Shown: piece after piece, positions 16,927 through 25,193 of the stretch
How the letters are laid out: every line of letters starts with the position of its first letter
Position numbering within the stretch: the stretch's first letter is position 1
From: Radiobacillus deserti
GTDB lineage: Bacteria > Bacillota > Bacilli > Bacillales > Amphibacillaceae
Length of the DNA stretch: 64,000 bases
Assembly (NCBI RefSeq): GCF_007301515.1
Contig: NZ_CP041666.1
Coordinates: forward strand, 3,224,001 to 3,288,000
Reading direction: 5' to 3'
Translations under genes and position numbers: made by a program
Notes under the pieces: model-generated
Databases searched by the model: none
Told to the model about the DNA's origin: nothing
Seen by the model: only the letters and a program-made list of their open reading frames with translations

Positions 16927-18816
16927 CTAATTATTTTTAAGTTCCTCTACGAGTTGAGATAATTCTTCCCATCTTTCCATCGCCTCTTCAAGTTGTTTTT
17001 CCAATTCGTTCTGTTTCTTGAAGAGCTCCTGCACTTTTCCTAAATCACTTCCTGCAACAGCAATTTCTTCTCCAATTACTTGTAATTCTTCCTCCATTTC
17101 TTCAATTCTATCCTCAATAACGTCCCACTCTTTTTGTTCATGATAGGAGAGCTTTTTCTTTTTCTTTGGTCGTTCTTCTTGCTTCGATTGCTTTCTCTCC
17201 TCTTTTTTTGCCACCTGTTCTTTCTTGTCATCTAAAAAATCCGAATAATTCCCATAATAGCTAAACGGAGTAAGTCTTCCTTTTTCCAATACGATTAACT
17301 GGTCTACTACTCGGTCTAAAAAATATCGATCATGAGATACCGTGATTACAACACCAGGAAACTTTTCCAGATAATCCTCTAGCACTCCTAATGTCTGCGT
17401 ATCTAAATCGTTCGTAGGCTCATCCAAAAAGAGTACATTAGGTTCCGCCATAAGGACTCGTAGTAAATAAAGTCTGCGGCGTTCTCCACCAGAAAGACGA
17501 CGTATATAGGTGTATTGATGGGATCTAGGAAAAAGGAAACGTTCCAGCATCTGTTCTGCGGTTATCGTTTCTCCTTTTGCAGTATGTACTACTTCTGCTA
17601 CTTCCTTTATATAATCAACCATACGTAGATTTTCATCCATATCCACATTATTTTGCGTATAATACCCTATTTTCACCGTTTGTCCTACATCGATTGAGCC
17701 TTCGTCAGGCTCTATGTTTCCAGCCATCAAGTTAAGGAGTGTGGATTTCCCGCTTCCATTGGGTCCAATAATTCCTACTCGATCCCCTGGAATAAATAAG
17801 TGGTTAAACGATTGTATTACCGCTTTTTCGTTAAACGATTTACCTACATCTATAGCTTCTAGTACTTTATTACCTAACCGAGTCGCGCCCATCTCAACAT
17901 CTAAGCTTTGCTTATTTGTATGAAAGGTTTGATCCTTCATTTCTTCGATTCGTTGCTTTCTGGCTTTCTGTTTAGTAGACCTTGCTTTAGCACCTCTTCT
18001 CAGCCAAGCTAGTTCCCTTCGCATCGTATTGGCATGCTTTTGCTCATTTTGGATTTCCTGTTGCTCGCGTTCTGCCTTCTTTTCCAAAAACATTTCATAA
18101 TTCCCGATGTAAGAATATAATGTACCGTTGTCTAATTCATACATATTATTCGTGATTCGATTTAAAAAGTACCGATCATGTGTAATTAGTATAATAGATC
18201 CCGGATATTGCGGGAGGTAGCTTTCTAGCCATTCTATGGTTTCATTATCCAGATGGTTAGTTGGTTCATCAAGGAGCAAGAGGTGTGCGGGTTGAATAAG
18301 CGCTTTCGCTATGGCTACCCGCTTTCTTTGTCCACCAGACAAGTCTTTCACCCGTTTGTTAAATTCTGTAATTCCTAATTTCGTCAATATCGTTTTCGCT
18401 TGCGCATTAGCATCCCAAGCTTGGAGCTCATCCATCTGCTCTTGTGCTTGCATCAATTTATTCTGCAATGTTGCATTATCGGGATTCGTTTCAAGTTCCA
18501 TTAATATTTTTTCATAGTTCCTCAGTGTCACCATCACGGTGGAATCTCCGTAATAAATTTGCTCTAGCACCGTTAATTGGTCATTCAAATATGGGTCCTG
18601 CTCTAAATATTCAACCCTGAAATCGTTAGCATGAATAAGCTGGCCCTCATCAAAAGGCTCGATCCCCGCTAGACCTTTTAAAAGGGTAGACTTTCCTGTT
18701 CCATTTACCCCAATTAATCCAATACGTTGCTTTTCTTCCAATGTAAAGGATACACCTTCGAACAATATTTTATCTCCAAATGATTTGGATACATTTTCTA
18801 CTTTTAATAAGCTCAT
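16927..18816 (-). CDS. yfmR: ABC-F ATPase (YfmR/Uup type)
   Basis: A 629-residue cytosolic protein with two ABC domains and no membrane segment. The first has GVNGTGKST, LSGGQRKR and LLLDEPTNHLD; the second has GPNGSGKST, LSGGERRR and LFLDEPTNDLD. An Arg/Lys-rich inter-domain linker (about residues 245-300) and a charged coiled-coil C terminus place it in the Uup/YfmR group of ribosome-binding ABC-F proteins, which rescue stalled ribosomes and cooperate with EF-P. Length matches Bacillus YfmR. It is a single gene, divergent from the HxlR regulator. Confidence 0.92.
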   Translation of the reverse strand: MSLLKVENVSKSFGDKILFEGVSFTLEEKQRIGLIGVNGTGKSTLLKGLAGIEPFDEGQLIHANDFRVEYLEQDPYLNDQLTVLEQIYYGDSTVMVTLRNYEKILMELETNPDNATLQNKLMQAQEQMDELQAWDANAQAKTILTKLGITEFNKRVKDLSGGQRKRVAIAKALIQPAHLLLLDEPTNHLDNETIEWLESYLPQYPGSIILITHDRYFLNRITNNMYELDNGTLYSYIGNYEMFLEKKAEREQQEIQNEQKHANTMRRELAWLRRGAKARSTKQKARKQRIEEMKDQTFHTNKQSLDVEMGATRLGNKVLEAIDVGKSFNEKAVIQSFNHLFIPGDRVGIIGPNGSGKSTLLNLMAGNIEPDEGSIDVGQTVKIGYYTQNNVDMDENLRMVDYIKEVAEVVHTAKGETITAEQMLERFLFPRSHQYTYIRRLSGGERRRLYLLRVLMAEPNVLFLDEPTNDLDTQTLGVLEDYLEKFPGVVITVSHDRYFLDRVVDQLIVLEKGRLTPFSYYGNYSDFLDDKKEQVAKKEERKQSKQEERPKKKKKLSYHEQKEWDVIEDRIEEMEEELQVIGEEIAVAGSDLGKVQELFKKQNELEKQLEEAMERWEELSQLVEELKNN

Positions 18817-18919
18817 TTACCGTTCACCCTTTTTTTAACACTCTTTCTCATTATAGTCGATTGAACGTACACTTAACACCAAAACGAAATTTATGCATTA
18901 CGATTTAATTGTGATATAC

Positions 18920-18975
18920 TTACATTAGTTACTTTTCGTAAGTTAGTGATTTTTTCTAACTAAAAGGCTTACAAA
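18920..18975 (+). promoter_or_regulatory. candidate autoregulatory region of the HxlR gene
   Basis: Between the ABC-F gene and the HxlR gene there are nested half-sites, TTAC...GTAA and GTTAG (18942-18946) facing CTAAC (18956-18960), close to where the promoter of the regulator should be. HxlR proteins commonly repress their own promoter through such palindromes. The exact operator is inferred. Confidence 0.3.
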
Positions 18976-19017
18976 GCGTATCAATAAGTTGTATGATGGA
19001 AGGTAGGAGGGATTACA

Positions 19018-19344
19018 ATGAACGAGCTATGTCCAAGGTTTGAAAAAGCGATGCAGTTGTTTAGTAAAAGGTGGGTCGGGCTTATTTTATTCGAATTGCT
19101 GGATGGCTCCAAACGGTTTTCGGAAATGGAAGCTGAGCTTCCTATCAGTGGTCGCCTTCTATCTGAACGACTAAAGCTTTTAGAACAAGAGGAAATTGTC
19201 AAAAGACATATCTACTCAGAATTTCCTGTTCGGATTGAATATCAATTAACCGATAAAGGACGAGCATTGGAACCCGTCATTAAAGCCATCCAAAATTGGT
19301 CCCACGATTGGATTACAGATAAAGAGATTGAAGTAAATTCTTAA
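19018..19344 (+). CDS. HxlR-family transcriptional regulator
   Basis: A 108-residue winged-helix protein that opens with the N-terminal cysteine segment NELCPRFEKAMQLFSKRW, followed by FSEMEAELPISGRLLSERLKLLEQEEIVKRHIYS, which is the HxlR recognition helix and wing, and YQLTDKGRALEPV. The conserved Cys (residue 4) can act as a thiol sensor for quinones or aldehydes in YodB/HypR-type members. The ATG follows AGGAGGGATTACA. There is no divergent partner except the ABC-F gene, so its target is unclear and it may be autoregulatory. Confidence 0.9.
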   Translation: MNELCPRFEKAMQLFSKRWVGLILFELLDGSKRFSEMEAELPISGRLLSERLKLLEQEEIVKRHIYSEFPVRIEYQLTDKGRALEPVIKAIQNWSHDWITDKEIEVNS

Positions 19345-19352
19345 TAATAGAG

Positions 19353-19393
19353 AAGACGAACCCTACTAATAACGAATAGGGTTCGTCTTTTTA
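19353..19393. terminator. bidirectional intrinsic terminator
   Basis: A 13-bp perfect stem (AAGACGAACCCTA and its complement) with a short loop and flanking A and T runs lies between the convergent HxlR and thioesterase genes. Confidence 0.85.
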
Positions 19394-19933
19394 AGAAGGA
19401 TTGTTGCCAAAACGACTATTTTCATTCCATGGAAAGCCAGTCCCAAAGGATTTTGCCATTTGCTTTGATTGTTTTCTTCGTTCTTTTCTTAATTCCGCAC
19501 GTTTCGGTGCCCCTTCATGCAAAAGCTTTTCCTCTTTTGATTCAGGGAATACGTTAGGTACAGTAGTCGGGCGATTATCTTCTCCTAACGCTACCATGGT
19601 TAAAAAAGCAGTTGTACATACTTTTCGCTCCCCCGTTAACAGGTTCTCCGTCACAGCCTTAACAAAAACCTCCATAGAAGTATTATGAGTCCAAGTTACG
19701 AATGCTTCTAAACAGATGGTATCTCCTTCTTTAACAGGGTAAAGGAAATCGACCGAATCGGTAGAAGCTGTTACGACAGGCTTTCTTGCATGCCTTGTTG
19801 CTGCAATAGCAGCAACATCATCAATATGTGCCATTAGCTCCCCCCCAAACAACGTCCCATGGCCATTTGTATCAGGAGGTAGAACGTGAGATGTTTTAAC
19901 GGTCAAAGATGCGATACAAGGCTTCGAATCCAT
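19391..19933 (-). CDS. ykhA: acyl-CoA thioesterase (hotdog fold)
   Basis: A 180-residue cytosolic hotdog-fold hydrolase of the YkhA/YciA group, cleaving acyl-CoA to free acid and CoA. The signature LPPDTNGHGTLFGGELMAHID (residues about 18-38) carries the catalytic Asn and Gly-rich helix, and the second strand block LEAFVTWTHNTSMEVFVKA follows. The C terminus has a basic tail (ELRKERRKQSKQMAK) of unclear role. It is close to the cardiolipin synthase gene upstream (18 bases), so the two may share a transcript. Confidence 0.9.
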   Translation of the reverse strand: MDSKPCIASLTVKTSHVLPPDTNGHGTLFGGELMAHIDDVAAIAATRHARKPVVTASTDSVDFLYPVKEGDTICLEAFVTWTHNTSMEVFVKAVTENLLTGERKVCTTAFLTMVALGEDNRPTTVPNVFPESKEEKLLHEGAPKRAELRKERRKQSKQMAKSFGTGFPWNENSRFGNNPS

Positions 19934-19951
19934 TTACTTCACAATCCTTTC

Positions 19952-21394
19952 CTAAAGAATAGGGGAAATCAGTCGCGAAACCGACTCTTTTAGCTTAATC
20001 CATGTTGGACGATTTATATATTGATTAAGCGTAAGAGGTCGGGAAAGCTCGATGTCCTCTTCAAATTTTTCCACTAATTGCTTCGCAACATTATTATTAT
20101 AAAGGAATGCATTGACTTCAAAATTCAATCGAAAACTTCGAACATCAATGTTTGCAGTTCCGACAGATGCAATCTTTCCATCTACTATAATCGTTTTAGA
20201 ATGTAAAAAACCATTTTCATAAATGTACACATGTGCACCTGCGTTTAATTGTTCCCCAATATTCGAATACGTTGCCCAATACACAAATGGATGATCTGGC
20301 TTATTTGGAATCATGATTTTCACATCAACTCCAGATAGAGCTGCAATCTTTAAGGCATCGGATAAACTGTCATCCGGAATAAAATATGGGGTTTGGATAT
20401 ACACATACTCTTTTGCTGACATGATCATTTTAATATATCCATTTTTGATTTGTTGCCAATCCGAATCAGGGCCACTCGATACGATTTGTACCCCTACATC
20501 CCCTTTTTGCTCCGCCCCATAATAACGTTCATCATACTCAATATCATGGCGAGAAGCCTGATTCCAATCCAGAATAAAACGTGTTTGCATATTCCTGACT
20601 GCATCCCCATAAATTTTCAGATGCGTGTCTCTCCAATATCCAAACTTTTCACTATAGCCTAAATACTCATCCCCAATGTTAAAACCACCAATGTAACCAA
20701 TCTTCCCATCTATAATAGCGAGCTTCCGGTGATTTCGATGATTAATCTTAAAATTTATTCTCGGGATAAGAGGCGGAAAGAATGCTTCTACCTCAGCGCC
20801 TGCTTTTCGCATTTGTTTAATAAATTTTTGCCCTAATTTTCTAGACCCCATATCATCGTATAACACTCTCACTTCTAATCCTTCTTTTGCTTTACGAATA
20901 AGAGCCTCCGCAATTCGTTGACCTAGCTGATCACTACGAATAATATAATAAAGCAAATGAATATGGTCTTTTGCCTTTTCAATATCCTCTAGCAGTGCGT
21001 TAAACTTCTTTTCCCCGTCCGTGAATATTTCCACCTGGTTATCTTGCGTCAAAATGGCGTCATCATTACGAAGATGTAAATAAAATAAGTCCTTATATTC
21101 AATTAAACGTTCATCTTTAAGTATCAATCTATTTTCTTCCAATGCGCGAAGTTGTGCTTGTACGGCTGTTTTTACACCGAGGCGACTCTTTGTATCCCAT
21201 GTGAATATTCGACGGTTGCTTAGCTTTCTTCCAAAAATCAAGTAAAGTATAAATCCTAAAACCGGGATAAATAATAAGACCATCAGCCAAGCCCACGTTG
21301 CACTGGCATCCTTTCGCTCCAAAAACACAATAGCAAACGCTAAGGCAATGTTGAAAATAATAACAGATCCTAAAAGATAAGGAATAAACTCCAC
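19952..21394 (-). CDS. cls: cardiolipin synthase
   Basis: A 480-residue membrane enzyme joining two phosphatidylglycerols into cardiolipin. Two N-terminal helices (residues about 4-25 and 34-52) anchor it. Two phospholipase-D HKD motifs are intact: HRKLAIIDGKIGYIGGFNIG and HSKTIIVDGKIASVGTANID. The length and the C-terminal SRPLTLNQYINRPTWIKLKE block match ClsA-type enzymes. The ATG at 21394 follows GGAGGGGAG. The cardiolipin content it supports is important for salt tolerance and sporulation. Confidence 0.95.
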   Translation of the reverse strand: MEFIPYLLGSVIIFNIALAFAIVFLERKDASATWAWLMVLLFIPVLGFILYLIFGRKLSNRRIFTWDTKSRLGVKTAVQAQLRALEENRLILKDERLIEYKDLFYLHLRNDDAILTQDNQVEIFTDGEKKFNALLEDIEKAKDHIHLLYYIIRSDQLGQRIAEALIRKAKEGLEVRVLYDDMGSRKLGQKFIKQMRKAGAEVEAFFPPLIPRINFKINHRNHRKLAIIDGKIGYIGGFNIGDEYLGYSEKFGYWRDTHLKIYGDAVRNMQTRFILDWNQASRHDIEYDERYYGAEQKGDVGVQIVSSGPDSDWQQIKNGYIKMIMSAKEYVYIQTPYFIPDDSLSDALKIAALSGVDVKIMIPNKPDHPFVYWATYSNIGEQLNAGAHVYIYENGFLHSKTIIVDGKIASVGTANIDVRSFRLNFEVNAFLYNNNVAKQLVEKFEEDIELSRPLTLNQYINRPTWIKLKESVSRLISPIL

Positions 21395-21561
21395 CCGCTC
21401 CCCTCCTTGAGCAACCTTTGTTCTGTAACATGTTTACTATAGCACAAAGTACATCGTATCATACTGAAACTTTTTTCGTATGAATACTGCTTTTTCTTAC
21501 CCTACTCATACGAATGAAAAACAAAAGTTGTTTCATGCTAAGAAAAAGGGGTGAATGAATA

Positions 21562-21753
21562 ATGGATGATTTTCGAGCAATAACAGGTACTGACATTAAC
21601 AAGGTAAAAGAAAAGAATTCTAACTCCGGGATGAGTTATAACGAAGCAAAAGAATTTATAGCTCGTACAACCGGTGGGCACCATACCAATATCTATTCGG
21701 ATACAGATATCCAACAAGTAAGAAAAAAACTACGAAATAGTAAAAAGGGATGA
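21562..21753 (+). CDS. small conserved-looking protein, function unknown
   Basis: A 63-residue soluble protein, MDDFRAITGTDINKVKEKNS at the start, with a central GMSYNEAKEFIARTTGGHHTN segment and a basic end. It has no signal or membrane segment. The ATG follows AAGGGGTG. It is divergent from the cardiolipin synthase gene and abuts the spore peptide cluster, so expression in sporulation is possible but not shown. I do not recognise a named family. Confidence 0.65.
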   Translation: MDDFRAITGTDINKVKEKNSNSGMSYNEAKEFIARTTGGHHTNIYSDTDIQQVRKKLRNSKKG

Positions 21754-21776
21754 GAAGAAAATCTTCTCATCCCTCT
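21744..21776. terminator. bidirectional intrinsic terminator
   Basis: The perfect stem AGGGATGAGAAGA with its complement overlaps the end of the 63-aa gene. On the minus strand it is followed by five T, so it ends the YjcZ-like gene at 21785..21880 most clearly. Confidence 0.75.
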
Positions 21777-21784
21777 AGAACCTA

Positions 21785-21880
21785 TTAATAACCGAAGCCA
21801 CCAACTGGATAATTCGTTCCTGCAATCACTAATAATACGAACAATACGACTAATAGAATGAATTCATTGTTACCAAACAT
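21785..21880 (-). CDS. YjcZ-family sporulation peptide 1
   Basis: A 31-residue peptide with the family plan: MFGNNE start, a hydrophobic stretch ILLVVLFVLLVIAG, then TNYPVGGFGY. YjcZ peptides are tiny single-span proteins made during sporulation in Bacillus. The ATG at 21880 follows AGGAGG. This copy has Ala-Gly-Thr instead of Val-Gly-Asn before the NYP motif. It is the last of five tandem minus-strand copies, each with its own ribosome site. Confidence 0.88.
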   Translation of the reverse strand: MFGNNEFILLVVLFVLLVIAGTNYPVGGFGY

Positions 21881-21938
21881 TTTGAACTCCTCCTTTAACA
21901 TATTGGTGTCTAAGGTATTTTATTGTCATAATCTACTA

Positions 21939-22043
21939 TTAGTAGCCGTAGCCGTAGTCGCCGCCTGTTGGATAGTTATTCCCTACAATAACAAGTAATA
22001 CGAAGATAACTACTAATAAAATGAAGCCATTGTTACCAAACAT
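21939..22043 (-). CDS. YjcZ-family sporulation peptide 2
   Basis: A 34-residue YjcZ-type peptide (MFGNNGFILLVVIFVLLVIV, then GNNYPTGGDYGYGY). The ATG at 22043 follows AGGAGG. The C terminus is rich in Gly and Tyr. It is near-identical in its membrane part to the next copy at 22103, indicating recent tandem duplication. Confidence 0.88.
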   Translation of the reverse strand: MFGNNGFILLVVIFVLLVIVGNNYPTGGDYGYGY

Positions 22044-22102
22044 GATTTATATACCTCCTTCATAAAAGGTTTCTTTTATACAAGCATCGTGCATGTTTTC
22101 GA

Positions 22103-22204
22103 TTAAGACCAGCCGTAGTCGCCACCTGTTGGATAGTTATTCCCTACGATGACAAGCAGCACAAAGATAACTACTAATAGAATGAAACCATTGTTACCAA
22201 ACAT
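22103..22204 (-). CDS. YjcZ-family sporulation peptide 3
   Basis: A 33-residue YjcZ-type peptide, identical to copy 2 through the membrane span and the NNYPTGGDYG motif but ending GWS. The ATG at 22204 follows AAGGAGG. It is part of the tandem array; function is inferred from family membership only. Confidence 0.88.
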   Translation of the reverse strand: MFGNNGFILLVVIFVLLVIVGNNYPTGGDYGWS

Positions 22205-22260
22205 GATTCATATTCCTCCTTGGAAGATTTGATTAATAGATGATTCGTTTCATTTATCTA

Positions 22261-22359
22261 TTAAGACCAGCCATAGCCGCCTGTAGGATAGTTATTCCCT
22301 ACAATGACTAGCAATACGAACAATACGACTAACAAAATAAAGCTATTGTTACCAAACAT
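22261..22359 (-). CDS. YjcZ-family sporulation peptide 4
   Basis: A 32-residue YjcZ-type peptide (MFGNNSFILLVVLFVLLVIV, then GNNYPTGGYGWS). The ATG at 22359 follows AGGAGGG. The Ser in GNNS and the GWS end link it to copies 3 and 5 of the array. Confidence 0.88.
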   Translation of the reverse strand: MFGNNSFILLVVLFVLLVIVGNNYPTGGYGWS

Positions 22360-22414
22360 TCGCTATCCCTCCTATTTGGTGTTTCTTATCTTTCTGTTAT
22401 AGATTCGCTCGTTA

Positions 22415-22528
22415 TTACCAACCGAATCCATATCCGCCTGTTGGGTAGTTGTTCCCTACGATTACTAACAGTACGAACAATACAACCAATAGAATAAAGC
22501 TGTTGTTACCAGTAAATCCGTAACTCAT
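22415..22528 (-). CDS. YjcZ-family sporulation peptide 5
   Basis: A 37-residue YjcZ-type peptide with a longer start (MSYGFTGNNSFILLVVLF) and the end NNYPTGGYGFGW. It is the promoter-proximal copy of the five minus-strand genes. The ATG at 22528 follows GGAGGTGAG. The MSYG start is shared with the plus-strand copies at 23623 and 23768, so both arms derive from one ancestor. Confidence 0.88.
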   Translation of the reverse strand: MSYGFTGNNSFILLVVLFVLLVIVGNNYPTGGYGFGW

Positions 22529-22938
22529 CAACTCTCACCTCCAAGCGTGATTAACAGCATACGGTGAAATCTTTCGTTTGGATAGCCTATTCATTAATCT
22601 GCTATAACTAACTGTTCAATTGTTTTCTAGATTGTCATAGTAAGTCGCTAGCACCGAGTGATGCTGTGTCTTACACTACTTACCTTATGTATAGAGTCGT
22701 TTTGTGACGGGGCAAATGTCCCAATTCTACTTAAAACAGGCGAATGTCTTGAAGGAAATACCTATAAGGGTATAGATAAAAGTCTAAGTGGTTCCATACC
22801 CCTACTTGTCTGTCCATACTCAAGGGAATTGCTTTGTATAGTGGTTCATTACCTTAATGATTACGTGAATATTGTCTCTCTATCCATTCTTCATATAATA
22901 ATAAAGAACAGCCAGGTCGCCCTGACTGCCCCCATCAC
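22529..22938. other. 410-bp gene-free stretch between yjcZ array and spoVIF
   Basis: No convincing gene or RNA is seen here. The plus-strand open frame from 22658 runs antisense through spoVIF and has no ribosome site. The left part should hold the promoter of the five-peptide array and the right part the 3' end of spoVIF. No strong terminator hairpin is apparent. Confidence 0.5.
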
Positions 22939-23190
22939 TTACTTCTTATTAAGCATTTTAGAAATGGTAGATTCATTAATCCCCTTGCTTTTGGAGATCA
23001 TTTTAACTAGCATATCTTCGGTTGACTTATTTACTGGTTTTCCTGCTGTTTTTGCCACTTTCTTTATAAGTTTACGAACTTCCTTTTCATCCGACAGATC
23101 TGTTCCTTTAAAGGAGTTCGCAATACTTTTAATACTCTTCATATCTACTCCGGTTTTTTTCTCCACTTTTTTGGAAAACTGATCACTCAT
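22939..23190 (-). CDS. spoVIF: stage VI sporulation protein F
   Basis: An 83-residue basic, helical protein (MSDQFSKKVEKKTGVDMKSI at the start, GINESTISKMLNKK at the end) that matches SpoVIF (YjcC), a spore-coat assembly factor acting late under mother-cell control. In B. subtilis it also neighbours yjcZ, so the context agrees. The ATG at 23190 follows AGGAGGGAT. It lies between the two arms of the YjcZ array. Confidence 0.88.
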   Translation of the reverse strand: MSDQFSKKVEKKTGVDMKSIKSIANSFKGTDLSDEKEVRKLIKKVAKTAGKPVNKSTEDMLVKMISKSKGINESTISKMLNKK

Positions 23191-23309
23191 GCTATCCCTC
23201 CTTCTCTACCATCCTATGCACGGGCATAAGGAAGTGTATGGATATGCGTGCAGGGTGGGCATGAATACAGGCATTCGCCCAATTCCTAAATAGCAAGACA
23301 TTCGTCTAG

Positions 23310-23336
23310 GTCATAAAACCCATAGTTACATATGTT
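23310..23336 (+). promoter_or_regulatory. candidate sigma-E-type promoter for the plus-strand yjcZ arm
   Basis: GTCATA at 23310-23315 and CATATGTT at 23329-23336 are 13 bases apart. They resemble the mother-cell sigma-E consensus (GTCATA-type -35 and CATANNNT -10). They lie 33 bases upstream of the first plus-strand YjcZ-like gene. Confidence 0.4.
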
Positions 23337-23368
23337 GAGAGTATAACGAAATAAGGAGGTGCTTAAAT

Positions 23369-23530
23369 ATGGCTTGGAACGCAGGCTATGGTGCCTACAA
23401 CTATGGGGGTCACTGCTACGGAGGTGGCTTTTTCAGCGGAAACAATGCCTTCACTTTGCTAGTTGTGTTATTTGTTTTGTTAGTAATTGTTGGCGGAGCA
23501 TCTTACCCTATGGGTGAGATTGAAGACTAA
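23369..23530 (+). CDS. YjcZ-family sporulation peptide 6, extended form
   Basis: A 53-residue variant with a 26-residue Gly/Tyr-rich N-terminal extension (MAWNAGYGAYNYGGHCYGGG) containing one Cys and one His, followed by the family core FTLLVVLFVLLVIVGG and an acidic end SYPMGEIED. The ATG at 23369 follows AAGGAGGTG. The extension recalls spore-coat Gly/Tyr proteins and may allow cross-linking; that is inference. Confidence 0.85.
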   Translation: MAWNAGYGAYNYGGHCYGGGFFSGNNAFTLLVVLFVLLVIVGGASYPMGEIED

Positions 23531-23622
23531 ATTTTCTTCTTTTTTTATAGAAAGGCAAAGCAACTGCCCAATCAAACCTTTTAAATCATCATAGACTAAT
23601 AGTGTTGCAAGGAGGTGAAAGC

Positions 23623-23739
23623 ATGAGCTACGCAGGCGGATTTTTTGGTAACAATGGTTTCGTATTGTTGGTTGTTATTTTCGTATTGCTTGTAATCGTA
23701 GGTAACAACTACCCAATGGGTGGTGGATATGGTTACTAA
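23623..23739 (+). CDS. YjcZ-family sporulation peptide 7
   Basis: A 38-residue peptide starting MSYAGGFFGNNGFVLLVVIF and ending NNYPMGGGYGY. The ATG at 23623 follows AAGGAGGTG. It belongs to the plus-strand arm and is closest to copy 8 and to copy 5 in its N terminus. Confidence 0.88.
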   Translation: MSYAGGFFGNNGFVLLVVIFVLLVIVGNNYPMGGGYGY

Positions 23740-23767
23740 TTAGAAACTTAAAAAGGAGGTACAAAGA

Positions 23768-23875
23768 ATGAGCTACGGAGTATTTGGTGATAACAGCTTT
23801 GTTCTGTTAGTTGTAATCTTCGTACTTCTTGTCATCGTTGGCTCTAATTACCCAATTGCTGGATGGGGGTACTAG
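23768..23875 (+). CDS. YjcZ-family sporulation peptide 8
   Basis: A 35-residue peptide starting MSYGVFGDNSFVLLVVIF and ending SNYPIAGWGY. The ATG at 23768 follows AAGGAGGTAC. It is the last plus-strand copy and is followed by a strong terminator. The GD in place of GN before NSF is unusual in this set. Confidence 0.87.
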   Translation: MSYGVFGDNSFVLLVVIFVLLVIVGSNYPIAGWGY

Positions 23876-23928
23876 AACGCCATGTTGGCAAGATTATGTC
23901 CATGACTGGATATAATTCCTTACAGTTT

Positions 23929-23958
23929 AGAGGAAGGGAATACCCCCTTCCTCTTTTT
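23929..23958 (+). terminator. intrinsic terminator of the plus-strand yjcZ arm
   Basis: The stem AGAGGAAGGG pairs with CCCTTCCTCT around a 6-base loop and is followed by a T run. Confidence 0.85.
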
Positions 23959-24051
23959 ATGTTTTTTCAAGACACTTCCATTGCTTTTTCCTTCCAAAGA
24001 ACCTAAACTTAGTTTATTATTTTTAGATTTCATAAAAAGAGGGATGCGGTT

Positions 24052-24978
24052 ATGGATAATAAAGAATTAAAAGTAGGCATTGCTTATACAGCTGCCGCAT
24101 ACATACTCTGGGGGTTCCTTCCTATTTATTGGAAAATGGTTGGTTCCGTTCCGGCTGGACAAATTCTAGCCCACCGAATAGTTTGGGCTTTTGTTTTTAT
24201 GATGGTTCTTTTAGTTGTACTTAGAAAGACCCGTGCTTTCATGATTGAATTAAAACGGATTATATCCAACAAAAAAACGTTAATAGGAATTACCATCGCA
24301 TCTATTGTCATTAGTCTTAATTGGGTTATCTTTATCTGGGCTGTTAACAGTGATCATGTTGTTCAAGCGAGTTTAGGATATTACATTAATCCACTTGTCA
24401 GTATTGTGTTAGGTATGCTCGTCTTGAAGGAAAGTCTTACAAAATGGCAGGTGCTTTCCTTTATTTTAGCAGCCATTGGTGTCTTATACTTGACGATCAA
24501 CTTCGGTGTTTTCCCTTGGGTATCGATTGTACTTGCGTTATCCTTTGGACTGTACGGATTATTGAAAAAAACCGTAGATATAGGTGCAATGTTTGGCTTA
24601 ACGATTGAAACATTAATTGTATCCCCAATCGCTGTGATTTACTTGTTTGCCGTTGGTGTACAGGGAAATGGAGTTCCATTCACATGGTCTCCAGTCTTCC
24701 TATTGCTTCTAGCAGGAGGAGTTGCGACCGCGGTTCCATTGCTTTTATTCGCAAGTGGAGCGAAACGAATTCCTTTATCAATGGTTGGGTTTTTGCAATA
24801 TTTTGCCCCAACCATTATGCTTATGATCGGTGTTTTTAAATACAACGAACCGTTCACCCATGCCCATCTCGTCGCTTTCCTATTGATCTGGACAGCGCTC
24901 GCTATCTATACAGTATCTCGTACTAAGTGGTTTAGACGTGTAGAGCTAAAGAGACTCGAACGAAAAAGTTCTTATTAA
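24052..24978 (+). CDS. rarD: RarD/EamA-family membrane transporter
   Basis: A 308-residue, ten-helix protein of the RarD branch of the DMT superfamily. The opening AAYILWGFLPIYWKMVGSVPAGQILAHR stretch (split here: AYILWGFLPIYWK, then PAGQILAHRIVW) is diagnostic of RarD, and VQASLGYYINPLVSIVLG and VGFLQYFAPTIMLMIGVF are further family blocks. The substrate is not established for the family. The ATG follows AGAGGGATGCGG. It is monocistronic with a strong terminator. Confidence 0.92.
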   Translation: MDNKELKVGIAYTAAAYILWGFLPIYWKMVGSVPAGQILAHRIVWAFVFMMVLLVVLRKTRAFMIELKRIISNKKTLIGITIASIVISLNWVIFIWAVNSDHVVQASLGYYINPLVSIVLGMLVLKESLTKWQVLSFILAAIGVLYLTINFGVFPWVSIVLALSFGLYGLLKKTVDIGAMFGLTIETLIVSPIAVIYLFAVGVQGNGVPFTWSPVFLLLLAGGVATAVPLLLFASGAKRIPLSMVGFLQYFAPTIMLMIGVFKYNEPFTHAHLVAFLLIWTALAIYTVSRTKWFRRVELKRLERKSSY

Positions 24979-24991
24979 TAATCCGCGCTAT

Positions 24992-25028
24992 ACTGGTGTG
25001 TTCATATGGAACACACCAGTTTTCTCTT
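24992..25028 (+). terminator. intrinsic terminator of rarD
   Basis: The perfect stem ACTGGTGTGTTC with its complement encloses a short loop (ATAT) and is followed by a T-rich tail. Confidence 0.85.
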
Positions 25029-25193
25029 TTATCAGCTGCTTACCTTTTCGTACTGCAAAAGATACCTTTATTTTTCCATTGCTATAGATGCTATTTTTCG
25101 CTTAGAATGAAGTACTAGGTTTTTCTTTTCTGACGTTTCTTATTAGGAAATAAAGGGAAATATATCTAAAGAATGTAACATGGAAGTGATTTG

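Noticed and set aside
22658..23182. A 174-codon plus-strand open frame
   Set aside because: It lies antisense to spoVIF through its right half, has no ribosome site and has no coherent protein features; spoVIF and its strong start explain the region.
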